Shown: positions 8,772 to 18,226 of the stretch, piece after piece
Numbering within the stretch: the stretch's first letter is position 1
How the letters are laid out: every line of letters begins with the position of its first letter
Assembly: GCA_009731375.1 (NCBI GenBank)
Contig: BJOX01000006.1
Span: forward strand, 1,434,346 to 1,498,345
DNA from: Paulinella micropora
Taxonomy: Eukaryota > Cercozoa > Imbricatea > Euglyphida
Length of the DNA: 64,000 nt
Direction of reading: 5' to 3'
Translations under genes and position numbers: made by a program
The notes under the pieces: model-generated
Told to the model about the DNA's origin: nothing
The model's database searches: none
Seen by the model: only the letters and a program-made list of their open reading frames with translations

Positions 8772-11700
8772 ATGTTACCACGTGAGAATAGGAGGAGGAT
8801 GTTGACAGCAAGCAGCCCTTATTCTACACCAGCGTATACTAGGGGGGGTGGGTCTTTGGTACCTTCCTCTCTTGGTACACGTTTTATGGGGGCAGGAGCC
8901 CTCACAGCGTCGAGTTCGTCGACAACAGGGGGAACACCTCCCTCTTTGCACTTCATCTCTGCTCGTCTGGAAGACGATTTGAAGACGATGTGGCAGTTTC
9001 GTCTCACAGGTGATAGTTGGGCGGACCAGTTACCGTCCACAAAGGCATTGCAGACGGTCAGACAATGCATTAATGCTATCTCGCCTGGTTCGACGAGGAA
9101 CGTGTGGGACACACTTGTGATCGGACGCACCACAGTGGCCAATGTTATGGTGGCAGCAGAGATGGTGGTTCAGATTGCAGAAGCTGTGGGCATGGGGACC
9201 CACTACTGGACGCCTGAGAGGCTGGATGCGTCCAGATTGATGGCATCAACGGAGGGAATGGTCGATCTCAATATAGCGAGGTTGGGACAAGTCCAAGCTG
9301 AAGCCTGGGGCACCACTGCCATGGCTGGAGACCTTTCTCGTGACTTTGTCAAACGTCACGGACAGCCTGTGTACGACTTGGTTGGCTGTTGGCCGTCTTG
9401 GGATGTCTTGGATCAAGGGCATCCAAGATGGACTGAAGTGCAAAAGTTTGCTCAGTTTCACAGTCAGGTTTGGGCCAGAGTGTCACCCACTGTGCACGCA
9501 ATGGGCAACTTTATTTTTCGGCCCAAGAGTGGTGTTGGGGCTAAAGTGCTCTCAATAGACGACGTGTTCACGCCCATTTTCGACGCAATGGATGGCTTCT
9601 GGGACAAGGCAGTCTCAGGGACAAAGCCCACTTGGGCTACAGCGGGATCGTCTGAAAATCTCGTCACGTTGGAACGATTGCTGGTAGTGGATGCCATCGT
9701 TTATATGGCCAAAGCTTTTTATCATTTTGCTGTGGCTTGGGATGGCCAGGCAGAACGACGAAAGCTTGCGGTTTCGTCATGGAACCGTAAGATGGAAAAG
9801 AACGACGAGGAACGACGTCGTACTATTGAACGTCACCAGAAGGATGTGGACCGCCTTCTGGGTGACCAGAAGGCTTTTGCTCTGGACAATCAGAAGGTTG
9901 CAATTCCTAGGCATATCTCTGAGCTTCGTATGTGGCTGACAGAGGTACGTCGGGTCTGTCGTTCAGCTAACATTTATACGCCTGAGGATGTGGCCATAGT
10001 GGCTGATAGGTTCTTTCGTTGTCAGTCATCGGTGGACAACGAATGGCTTATGCAAAGCGAGGTGTGGGCAGCTTTTTGGGGAAAGCTGCAGTCTACTCGG
10101 TTCGACGCCATGTGTGTCGATAGTATTGGTCTGATGCTCGCAGAGAAGATGGGCTACCATGTTTTTGCCTCTAAGTCACAGGAGGTCAGTCAGCTGCAGG
10201 CGGAGGTCAAGTGGATGGTGAATAAGAAGCCTGTACTCCACTACATGTTCCAGAGGATAATGGACATGGTGATTATGCTCACACCTGCAGAAGCCTTCAA
10301 ATTGACGGCTGTGGCATTGTTCGATCTGAACAATCAAGTCTTTATTAAGATGGCGAAAGAGATTCAGACGGACACAGAGGTATGGGAATACCTCCTCAAG
10401 GGTACTGGACAGTCTACCCCTGAGGCCAGTCCGGAGATATGGAACGTGGATGAAGACGTGTTGGGGAAAGTCATGCGTCGAGTCCAGAAAACCATCATCG
10501 ATGAGTGGAAGTGGTCGGGTCCGAGGTCAGGGACTCCCACTCAAGGTAATCAGAACCAGGGGGGAGGGGATGGTGCGGGACCATTCGAGCCCGGGGATGA
10601 AGTTTATTGGGGCCAGGGGTACTCGCGCAGGGGACCTCAGTTCTATGGTCAGAGACCCCAAGGGGGGCCGGGGCAAGGTCGTCAACGGTTCCAGAGGTCA
10701 TACTACAACCCCAGGGTGCATAGGCCGTTGTGCATGAAGAAGGCGGGAGCCTTGTGGCTCAAATCGGGAGCCATGTGCAAGAGCAATTGCCAGAATTTTC
10801 ATCCTGAAGGCTGGGATGACTCGGTGCAGAAGGAAGTCTTGAGGAAGGTACGCTACGACTATCCAGTGGGTCCCTTCCATGGCTTGTTGAATACGAATAA
10901 GTATTCGCAGGAGCTCAAGAACCTTCAGGATCGTGATCGGAAGGCATACGATCAGAAGGGATGGACGGATCCTGGTGAGGCACCTTATTTGAAGGGTGAA
11001 TGGGAAAAGTTCAGGGTATGGAACCCTCTCACTTCAGATGGCGGCGACGCACCGGCGTCTATGGGAAGAGATATCCCGGGCAGGCACGGGAATGAATCCG
11101 TGGACCCCTCATGGAATTTACGGGGGTCATCGGATGCGTCCTCAGCAAGGTCGGCTGCTAGTTCTTCGTCGAGCTCGTCGTCTAGTTCGAGCGATCGGTC
11201 GGATCGAGGGCACCTTGACAACCGACGTAGTCGTTCAAGGTCAAGAGATCGTCGTAGTGATCGTGAGGTCACTCATGTATCGGGCGGTCGTCATTACGAC
11301 GAGAGGGATGAAGCCCGAGATCGACGAGGATACGATCGAGGAGGGCATGTTCGTGGCGGATACGACCGAGGACGACGCGATTCACGGAATCGAGATAGGT
11401 CACCGGAGCGGAGCCGAGATCGATCTCCACCGCGACGTCGGGGAGGGCGTTCAGATTCACGGGAACGTCCCAACTCAAATCGGAGCCCGCAGTGGGGCGG
11501 CAATCAGGGTAGTTCCCTTTTTCCTAATGCAAATGTGTATGGGGGGGGTGCGGGAACTTTTCCCTCATCGCATATGCAGCAGGCGGGAGCAGGTGCTTAC
11601 TATGCGGGTCCAGCTCCGGGGCAGCAGTTACCAGTAGGCTACGGGCAGCCGATGCAGCAGCAGTTCTACCAAGGGCAGCCACAGCAGCAGGTGGTTGCTT

Positions 11701-12467
11701 ATGGGGGACAGTCTTACATCCCTCCAGCACCAATCTTGCCTGCTCCTGGTATGCCGATGGGAGGCGGTCAGGGGACCGTCGGAGGGCAGATGCCTCCGCA
11801 GCAACAAGTCCAGGGTATGGCGTTTGGTATAACGCTAGTGGACATGTTGGTGAATGTGCAGGGCAAAGCATTAATGCAAGTGCGGGGCCAGGGATCCCAG
11901 GAGGCAATCCCAGCGCCTGACTCGGAGGTCGGGAGGGAGAATAAGTCGGGTGAGTTGCCTGTCGGCCACGGAGGCGACATGGTTACTCATGACCTGCGAT
12001 TTGATGATAGGACACGCGTGGTAACGCGGGGAGTCCAGGAAGCTACGGACGCGGTGGCCTTGGAAGGCCAGGATGGACAGAATGAGCAGGTTGAGGACCT
12101 TGATAGTCACAGGGACACTCTATGTCCGGTGATGAATAAAGGCACGGACCTTAATGTGGAGTTAGCGTCGGAGGCGCTTGATAGTAAATATTTTGGTGGT
12201 TATGAAGCACTTTCAGCGGACGGGTGTGGCCCGGGGAAAGCTGAATTGCCTTTATTATTCACTAAAATTTTTATTGAGGATGTACAGCAGGAATGCATTG
12301 TGGGCAATGATACAATGGCATCTCTGAATGTACTCGGGAAGGAATTTATTGAACTATGGAGCAGGGAACCATGGTTTAGACACGGGTTTCGGCCGTGTCG
12401 GTTGAGGATCAAGGGAGTGGGAGGCATGACCGGGGTCTCGGGTCAGTCATGCTTACGTTCCTTTTGA
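8772..12467 (+). CDS. gag: Gypsy-1 Gag with start of the aspartic protease
   Basis: The open frame extends upstream, but the first ATG is at 8772 (MLPRENRRRM). The N-terminal two thirds is a Gag-like alpha-helical region. At about residue 653 a Cys/His cluster (C-x14-C-x3-C-x3-H, from CMKKAGAL to CQNFH) stands where a zinc knuckle is expected. It is followed by a Ser/Arg- and Arg/Gly-rich RNA-binding tract (about 800-910) and a Gln/Gly/Pro-rich spacer. The frame then enters a retropepsin-like domain (VGNDTMASLNVLG, Asp-Thr-Met at the active site) and stops at a TGA at 12465. Homology continues in the -1 frame, so this is either a programmed shift or a lost G in the GGG near 12445. Confidence 0.85.
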   Translation: MLPRENRRRMLTASSPYSTPAYTRGGGSLVPSSLGTRFMGAGALTASSSSTTGGTPPSLHFISARLEDDLKTMWQFRLTGDSWADQLPSTKALQTVRQCINAISPGSTRNVWDTLVIGRTTVANVMVAAEMVVQIAEAVGMGTHYWTPERLDASRLMASTEGMVDLNIARLGQVQAEAWGTTAMAGDLSRDFVKRHGQPVYDLVGCWPSWDVLDQGHPRWTEVQKFAQFHSQVWARVSPTVHAMGNFIFRPKSGVGAKVLSIDDVFTPIFDAMDGFWDKAVSGTKPTWATAGSSENLVTLERLLVVDAIVYMAKAFYHFAVAWDGQAERRKLAVSSWNRKMEKNDEERRRTIERHQKDVDRLLGDQKAFALDNQKVAIPRHISELRMWLTEVRRVCRSANIYTPEDVAIVADRFFRCQSSVDNEWLMQSEVWAAFWGKLQSTRFDAMCVDSIGLMLAEKMGYHVFASKSQEVSQLQAEVKWMVNKKPVLHYMFQRIMDMVIMLTPAEAFKLTAVALFDLNNQVFIKMAKEIQTDTEVWEYLLKGTGQSTPEASPEIWNVDEDVLGKVMRRVQKTIIDEWKWSGPRSGTPTQGNQNQGGGDGAGPFEPGDEVYWGQGYSRRGPQFYGQRPQGGPGQGRQRFQRSYYNPRVHRPLCMKKAGALWLKSGAMCKSNCQNFHPEGWDDSVQKEVLRKVRYDYPVGPFHGLLNTNKYSQELKNLQDRDRKAYDQKGWTDPGEAPYLKGEWEKFRVWNPLTSDGGDAPASMGRDIPGRHGNESVDPSWNLRGSSDASSARSAASSSSSSSSSSSDRSDRGHLDNRRSRSRSRDRRSDREVTHVSGGRHYDERDEARDRRGYDRGGHVRGGYDRGRRDSRNRDRSPERSRDRSPPRRRGGRSDSRERPNSNRSPQWGGNQGSSLFPNANVYGGGAGTFPSSHMQQAGAGAYYAGPAPGQQLPVGYGQPMQQQFYQGQPQQQVVAYGGQSYIPPAPILPAPGMPMGGGQGTVGGQMPPQQQVQGMAFGITLVDMLVNVQGKALMQVRGQGSQEAIPAPDSEVGRENKSGELPVGHGGDMVTHDLRFDDRTRVVTRGVQEATDAVALEGQDGQNEQVEDLDSHRDTLCPVMNKGTDLNVELASEALDSKYFGGYEALSADGCGPGKAELPLLFTKIFIEDVQQECIVGNDTMASLNVLGKEFIELWSREPWFRHGFRPCRLRIKGVGGMTGVSGQSCLRSF

Positions 12468-15400
12468 AAGACTGGAAGTCTTTCTCTCATCGGTTTTGGG
12501 TCGTCCCAGCCTTTGCTGGTGGTCTCCTGTTGGGGCTGCGGAGCCTCAGACGAATGCACGCTCGGATTTATACGGATCTGAACGTGGTGCAGTACGGTGG
12601 ATCCGAGGTGGCTCCGCGGTACGAGGTAGTACCGTATGAACCTTTACGGCGGGAAGGCCAATGTGCGGTAGCGCACGATTTGGATGTGAGTGTCTCACCA
12701 GTCATGCGCGCTGACTGGGGGTGGACAAAGGTGGTGTCCGAGGGCACGGAGCCTTCGGTCACACCCCACATTCAGGAGCCTGTAACAGCCTCGTTCTTCC
12801 ATGTATGCACAGTAGAGTCGGGGGACTCTGGGGAAGCAAGTGTGGTTGCTGACAATTCTGACGACAAGATACAGGAGACGGAATATGTCATGACCACAAC
12901 CTTTGGCTGGGCCTACAGGGACCCACGCGACGTGAGGGTCGTGAACGTGGACTGTAGGGATTCCGCAAAGGATGAGGCGGTAGTGGCCGCGATAGACGCG
13001 AGGTTGGAACACCTCTACGCAGCAAAAGCGGAATTGTTGCGGGGTACGATTGCGGGCATGGAGGATGCCGGTGATCAGCATGTCTATATAGATGTGCATT
13101 CGACCACGACGTCTCATGTGGTTTGGAATGTTACCCAACATAAGCTGCCGATCAAGCAGCCTAAGCCGATCGTAGAAGCCTTTTTGAAGAGTCACTGGGA
13201 TGATAATTTGTTTTTCCCTAAGGGAGTCAAGGCCATTAAGGAGGTCTTGAAAAACAGGCTATCGGTGGATGATTTCACTATAGTCATCCCAGTGGGAACT
13301 CGGACGGAAATGTGGTGGCAGGATATAGAGGATCATCTTATTGATGACCCGGTCCCGATCCCACATAGAGGCCATAAGCTGGTCTTGGCTTTACGATTGG
13401 GGACGAAGGAGAAGGCGTTGGCTTATGGGGCCAAGTTAATGCAACGTGAGATGGCGGATGTGAGAAAGCAAGCCTTCTCTTGGATATCGGGTATATATCA
13501 CCGCACGCATGCAATGCAATATGCCATTATCATAGATCATGGGGCACAGCTTGCTCAGTGGAGAGGCAAGGAGGAAACTAGGTACCATGGGACGATGGTA
13601 CGTGAGGATGAGCGGCCTATTCCGATGGAGGATGTGGCGCAGTTATCACGTAAGGCCTCTCATAAGGAGATTGAGGAGGCTAGGATAGCCGCGGAAAAGG
13701 CTATTGCGGAGAAATATAGTACTTGGGAAGGTACTATGAAGGAGCGAGATGCCCTCAAGGGTATCTTGGAGAATAATATGGAGGTATTTGGGCCTCTTGA
13801 GGCGGGCTCTGTTCGGGGTTACGAGGCTAACTTTGGACGGAAGCTGGGTGAAGACGTGGTGGGTCACAGGAGACCGTCACGTATGAGCTATCACGAGGAT
13901 CGGATGGCTCGGGAAATCACTCAGGAGCTTTTGGAGAAGGACATCATTGAGGCACGCTTATCGGAGGTGTCTTCACCTGTGCGTATGGCGCCCAAGCCGG
14001 ATGGGTCCTTACGTATGTGTATCAATTACTATAGGATCAATAAGATTCTGAAGCAGATCGAGACACCGGTACCGGATCTCAGGAAGGGGATCAACCGGCT
14101 CAAGCATGCGAAGGTGTATACTACGCTTGATCTTAAGAGCGGGTTTTGGCAAATCCCTCTTAATGAGTCATGTCGGTATCTCACAGCGTTTATGGTCGGA
14201 ATGACTACATACGTGTGGAAGGTATTACCGATGGGTCTTAAGTGCTCTCCGGGTCTATTTCAGCATGCTATGACTAAGATGCTGGGGAAGGAGTACGACG
14301 ATGAGGCGACGGTGGTTCGTCTTGGGTCGACGGAGGATTATGCTTTCTGTTACATAGATGATATTATCATTTATTCAGAGAGTATGGAGAAACACGTGGA
14401 ACACGTGCAGGACGTCTTGCGACGTATAAGCGCGTTTGGATTGCGCTTGAATGCACAGAAATGTGACTTCGCACAAAGAAAGATACAGTACCTGGGATAT
14501 GAGATCTCAGAGGGTCGGTGTGCGATTGCATATGAAAAGAGGAACTATGTAGCGTCTATGCCGATGCCAAAGACTCGGACGGACTTACATTCCTTTATAT
14601 CGCTGGCTCAGTATTATGGTGAATTCATTCCGGGGTTTGCGGAAAGAGTAGCGGTGGTCAGGAAATTCCTGAAGCAAGGGGTCGGGGACGACCCATGGCC
14701 GGAGGAAGTCACGAGAGTGATAGCGGAGCTCAAGGATGAGATCGCTAAAGACCCAAGGCAGGGAGGTCGAGTTCTTATGTTACCTGACTGGAAGGAACAG
14801 TTCGTGCTCGACACTGACGCGTCTTCGTACGCGGTAGGAGCGGTGCTTCAACAGATGGACAAGTCCATTGGGCAGTTGCGGCCCGTTATGTTCATCAGCC
14901 GGCAGCTGATACCGGCGGAAAAGGAATACTGCACAAGGCAGCGGGAAGCACTCGCTATAGTGTGGGCTTTCCAGAGGTTGCGGGAATACCTGTGGGGTAC
15001 TCCTAACATTTTGGTTAGAACGGACCATCATAACCTGCTATGGCTCATGTCTGGAGATCATACAGGTAGGTTGGCCAGGTGGCAGTTGGAATTGGCGGAG
15101 TATGACTTCACCATTCATTACATCAAGGGCAAAAGGAATGTTGTCCCTGATTTTTGTTCTCGGTATGAGGACAAGAGTGGACAGAAGGATAAGGCCGTTG
15201 ATGATTTACAGCGACGTAATACGGTCAAGGAGGTGCGAATGGCACAGTTTGAATTTCGAACGCCGGGGGCGGTGTTCGCAATCATGGGTCATGATGTGGA
15301 TCTACATGATTGGGAGGAACAGGGAGCGGAAGACACCAAGTTGCCATCGGGGCTTTGGTATCATCCGTTCACGCATAATAACAATCAACGTGACACGCGC

Positions 15401-16900
15401 AGCGAGGAAGTGTCTGCGTTGGAAGCAGTCGAGGTAGCGGCACGAGACAAATGTGCATGCTGTTACTCGCCGATCGCGAGAGAGGCGTGTGAGGATATCC
15501 TATGGGCGGAAGCAAGGACCGCGGATAGGAAAGAGGGGGAGGATGTTATGGAAGGAAGGCAGGATGCCTTTAACGCGATCTTGTTACCGAAGGGCCCGAT
15601 GTGCCTTAACTTGGAGGATGAAGAAAAAGTTAAGGAGGAACATCTTTTTCAGTTACCGGAGGCACATCCGGAAAAGGATCGATTCCAGTTGGAAACTGAC
15701 ACGGCAGTCAGACTGGCGTCGGTGGAAACTTTTCGGACTTTCACAAAGGAAAGTACGGAGTATAAGGAGTTGAGAGAACATCTGCTCAATCCACAGGCAA
15801 GGCCCGAGGACATTGACATAAGGAAACTCAAGCGGTGCTTGGTACTAAAGGATGGACTCCTTTGGTATATGGGAAAAGATGGCGTATATACCAATGAGGA
15901 GGATCGATGGTTGTTATGGGTTCCGCAGGAACTCAGAACGTCTTTGTTAATTGCGGCGCATCATTGTCCTATGCAGAGCCACCCGGGGGTGGAAAGGATG
16001 ACGTGGTCGTTAATGAGACGTTTTTGGTGGAATAACCTGGGAGAACGGGTTAAGGAGTTTGTGAAGGGTTGTCCTCATTGTCAGATGGCCAAGTTGCCAT
16101 ATAGGCCGAAGATGGGGCTTAAGGGTGAATATGATATCACTCTGGATATTTTCGATACCTTGCATATCGATCATGTGGGTCCTTTTCCAGAGGCGGGAAC
16201 GGAAAAATTCAAATATCTCTTAACGGTTATTGATCGAACTTCCAATTATGTCATTACTGTCCCTGTTACGGATGTGACAGCGGAAGTGACAGCGGCGGCG
16301 CTGATTGATCAGGTATTCGGCCGTATTGGGATACCGAGAAGGATTATTTCGGATAGAGGAACGAGTTTCGCGAATGGGGTTTCGCAAAGGATTGCCAAGT
16401 TCTTTGGCTTCGATTGGCAGTATGTGACTGCTTTTAACCCAATGGCGAATGGTAAGATTGAACGCGTTCACAGGACGTTGAAGGCAGCGTTGAAGACTTA
16501 TTGTAAGAACAGCCAGCTTAACTGGGTATATGTGGTACCTATGTTCACGTTTGCTGTCAACAATTTAGCTTCGGCGTCGTTAGGCGGACACGCGCGGGGT
16601 GTCAGTCCGCATCAGGTGGTCTATGGACGGGCGTTAAACACGCCGACGGAACTGTTGTTTCCGCCTGATAAGTGGGAACCGTGTGAACTGTTAGGAGTTC
16701 GCTTACGAGCGATCGCGGAAGCACGGAGTGCGATCGAGAAGTGTCGGGAGACGCTGGGAGAGGTTCAGCGGGAACAGGAAATGGGCAAGTACTCTCATGT
16801 GGAGTACAAGGAAGGTGATACAGTGTTGCTGTATGTACCGACGGTACCGAAAGGGGTATCGATTAAGTTTACAATAAGTGGCATGGACCATTTAAGATAG
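12395..16900 (+). CDS. pol: Gypsy-1 Pol: protease end, reverse transcriptase, RNase H, integrase
   Basis: The 1,501-codon frame overlaps the gag frame in -1. The end of the protease is followed by reverse transcriptase (FWQIPL, LPMGLKCSPGLFQ, catalytic YIDD at about residue 650), RNase H (DTDASSYAVGAV at about 805, catalytic Asp), the integrase zinc-binding domain (HHC...H and GCPHC at about 1190-1230) and the integrase core with its DDE residues in HIDHVGPF, SDRG and NGKIERVH. The product would copy element RNA and integrate the DNA. The frame is lost at 16870, where a run of T appears one base short. The GPY/F-type module and Pol tail continue in the next frame. Confidence 0.9.
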   Translation: MSVEDQGSGRHDRGLGSVMLTFLLKDWKSFSHRFWVVPAFAGGLLLGLRSLRRMHARIYTDLNVVQYGGSEVAPRYEVVPYEPLRREGQCAVAHDLDVSVSPVMRADWGWTKVVSEGTEPSVTPHIQEPVTASFFHVCTVESGDSGEASVVADNSDDKIQETEYVMTTTFGWAYRDPRDVRVVNVDCRDSAKDEAVVAAIDARLEHLYAAKAELLRGTIAGMEDAGDQHVYIDVHSTTTSHVVWNVTQHKLPIKQPKPIVEAFLKSHWDDNLFFPKGVKAIKEVLKNRLSVDDFTIVIPVGTRTEMWWQDIEDHLIDDPVPIPHRGHKLVLALRLGTKEKALAYGAKLMQREMADVRKQAFSWISGIYHRTHAMQYAIIIDHGAQLAQWRGKEETRYHGTMVREDERPIPMEDVAQLSRKASHKEIEEARIAAEKAIAEKYSTWEGTMKERDALKGILENNMEVFGPLEAGSVRGYEANFGRKLGEDVVGHRRPSRMSYHEDRMAREITQELLEKDIIEARLSEVSSPVRMAPKPDGSLRMCINYYRINKILKQIETPVPDLRKGINRLKHAKVYTTLDLKSGFWQIPLNESCRYLTAFMVGMTTYVWKVLPMGLKCSPGLFQHAMTKMLGKEYDDEATVVRLGSTEDYAFCYIDDIIIYSESMEKHVEHVQDVLRRISAFGLRLNAQKCDFAQRKIQYLGYEISEGRCAIAYEKRNYVASMPMPKTRTDLHSFISLAQYYGEFIPGFAERVAVVRKFLKQGVGDDPWPEEVTRVIAELKDEIAKDPRQGGRVLMLPDWKEQFVLDTDASSYAVGAVLQQMDKSIGQLRPVMFISRQLIPAEKEYCTRQREALAIVWAFQRLREYLWGTPNILVRTDHHNLLWLMSGDHTGRLARWQLELAEYDFTIHYIKGKRNVVPDFCSRYEDKSGQKDKAVDDLQRRNTVKEVRMAQFEFRTPGAVFAIMGHDVDLHDWEEQGAEDTKLPSGLWYHPFTHNNNQRDTRSEEVSALEAVEVAARDKCACCYSPIAREACEDILWAEARTADRKEGEDVMEGRQDAFNAILLPKGPMCLNLEDEEKVKEEHLFQLPEAHPEKDRFQLETDTAVRLASVETFRTFTKESTEYKELREHLLNPQARPEDIDIRKLKRCLVLKDGLLWYMGKDGVYTNEEDRWLLWVPQELRTSLLIAAHHCPMQSHPGVERMTWSLMRRFWWNNLGERVKEFVKGCPHCQMAKLPYRPKMGLKGEYDITLDIFDTLHIDHVGPFPEAGTEKFKYLLTVIDRTSNYVITVPVTDVTAEVTAAALIDQVFGRIGIPRRIISDRGTSFANGVSQRIAKFFGFDWQYVTAFNPMANGKIERVHRTLKAALKTYCKNSQLNWVYVVPMFTFAVNNLASASLGGHARGVSPHQVVYGRALNTPTELLFPPDKWEPCELLGVRLRAIAEARSAIEKCRETLGEVQREQEMGKYSHVEYKEGDTVLLYVPTVPKGVSIKFTISGMDHLR

Positions 16901-17802
16901 TACGTCAGACGGGTGCGTACAATTACAAGATTGCACCTACGGGGGCACGTGGAAGGGAACAGATTGTTCATGTTCGTCGGTTGGCGAAGTTCAGTCCTTA
17001 TTTGCTGGAGGACGAGAATGAGGAACAAGCGCTGAGGCGTATTGCACCAGCGTTTAGACAGCCGCCAGCATTGCTTACGCGCAAGGAGCGTGAGGAGGCG
17101 TTGCGAAAGCAACAGAAGGAAGAAAAGGCTGAGGCCAGGAATGCTGGACAACAGGATCGTTCGGCTTCGGACGTCAAGGTAGACGTCAAAGATGGGAGGG
17201 AAATTCCGAAGTCATCGGAAATGTCGGATCGGAAAGGCACGGTATGGAAGAAACCGTGGATAGCCGGTAAGGAAGTGGCTAAGATCGACTGGCAGGTTGA
17301 TAAGTTCTATCTATGTCGACCGCACGAGGATACGGTCATGGATAAGGACTTTGATTATTTCTTTTTAATGCAGGTTACGTATGTACAGCCTAGAACGCGG
17401 GTACGGGCTGCGTTGGGACTTGCTCCGACAATGCACTTTTGGAGGAGCAAGAGTGTTATTGATATGACGCGGGAAAGAATCTTTGCGCCAGTATTTCGAG
17501 ACGGCAAAGATTTGGAGCAGTGGGATGCATCCATCGAGAAGGACGATGAGGATTGTACACCGTGGACGGTGCAAATGATGCCAAGGGTGGTGTTAGATAT
17601 GCCGTTCGAGTTAACAGAGGAAAGGAGGATTCCGCTTCGTATTTGGGACGAAGTCCAAAGTGCGGGCATATCATTTTTGTTGATAGGTGCACCAAGATGT
17701 GAGAAAGTAGTGGCGGCGAAGAAGAGAAGGGCTAAAGAGACGCAGTCGGAAGCAGTAGAGCACAGGGGTCGAGGACGACCTCGGAAACAAGTCAAAACGT
17801 GA
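16871..17802 (+). pseudogene. Gypsy-1 Pol C-terminal tail, frame-shifted from pol
   Basis: In the frame reached after the T-run at 16870 the sequence reads through a GPY/F-like module (WHGPFKIV, VHVRRLAKFSPYLLEDE) into a tail of about 270 residues that ends in a basic stretch (KKRRAKETQSE, GRGRPRKQ). The tail shares an aromatic pattern with Gypsy-2 and Gypsy-3 (FYLCRP, HFWRS, PVFRDGKDLEQWD, WTVQMMPR, MPFEL, IWD). GRGRPRK resembles an AT-hook. The function is unknown; contact with chromatin or target DNA would suit its place after the integrase. Confidence 0.75.
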
Positions 17803-18096
17803 AGCTACGAAGTCTGATGTCGCTTACGGATCATTGGCTACTTTGATTTTTCTACGGGAAAGGGGAGATCAAGACGGGGCATTTCTTTTAATGCCTGAGG
17901 TGAAAGAGCTAGGCTCGGGGGCACGAGTTCTCATGGGAGACTCGCACTGGACGTGGACCAATTATTTTTACTTATTCGACAGCCGGGATGCTTCATGTCA
18001 TGTATCGGTCGGTCGAGGGCGCCTTCGAATGAGGAGTCAGTCTTCGGCGTGGGGGTCGACCGCTTACATCGGCTTCCCCCAAGGGGGCAAAGGGAT
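17803..18096 (+). other. Gypsy-1 3' untranslated region with polypurine tract
   Basis: No gene. AAGGGGGCAAAGGGA at 18081-18095 directly before the 3' LTR is the probable polypurine tract priming plus-strand synthesis. Confidence 0.7.
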
Positions 18097-18226
18097 TGTC
18101 GGCCGGCCCGTACATTACATAGTGGCATCAAGTGTTGTCCGGCTTGTCGTTACTTGACTCTTATGCTTGGTCTGCCCCTCTACAGTTGAGGTACGACTAA
18201 GTGTCAGAGTAGCTGTTCCGGTTACA
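18097..18226 (+). repeat. Gypsy-1 3' LTR (130 bp)
   Basis: 129 of 130 positions match the 5' LTR. Followed by the ATAC duplication at 18227-18230. Confidence 0.96.

Larger units (their letters stand above)
8275..18226 (+). mobile_element. Gypsy-1: Ty3/gypsy LTR retrotransposon inserted in polB
   Basis: A 9,952-bp element with 130-bp LTRs that begin TG and end CA and differ at one position, flanked by the 4-bp duplication ATAC (8271-8274, 18227-18230). Gene order gag, protease, reverse transcriptase, RNase H, integrase identifies Ty3/gypsy. The near-identical LTRs imply recent insertion. Two apparent single-base losses (near 12445 and 16870) break the coding frame. The primer-binding site and polypurine tract are in the expected places. 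Confidence 0.96.

Noticed and set aside
12395-12467. Programmed -1 frameshift between Gypsy-1 gag and pol
   Set aside because: The shift lies inside the protease domain, there is no canonical slippery heptamer, and a lost G in GGG explains it; kept only as an alternative.
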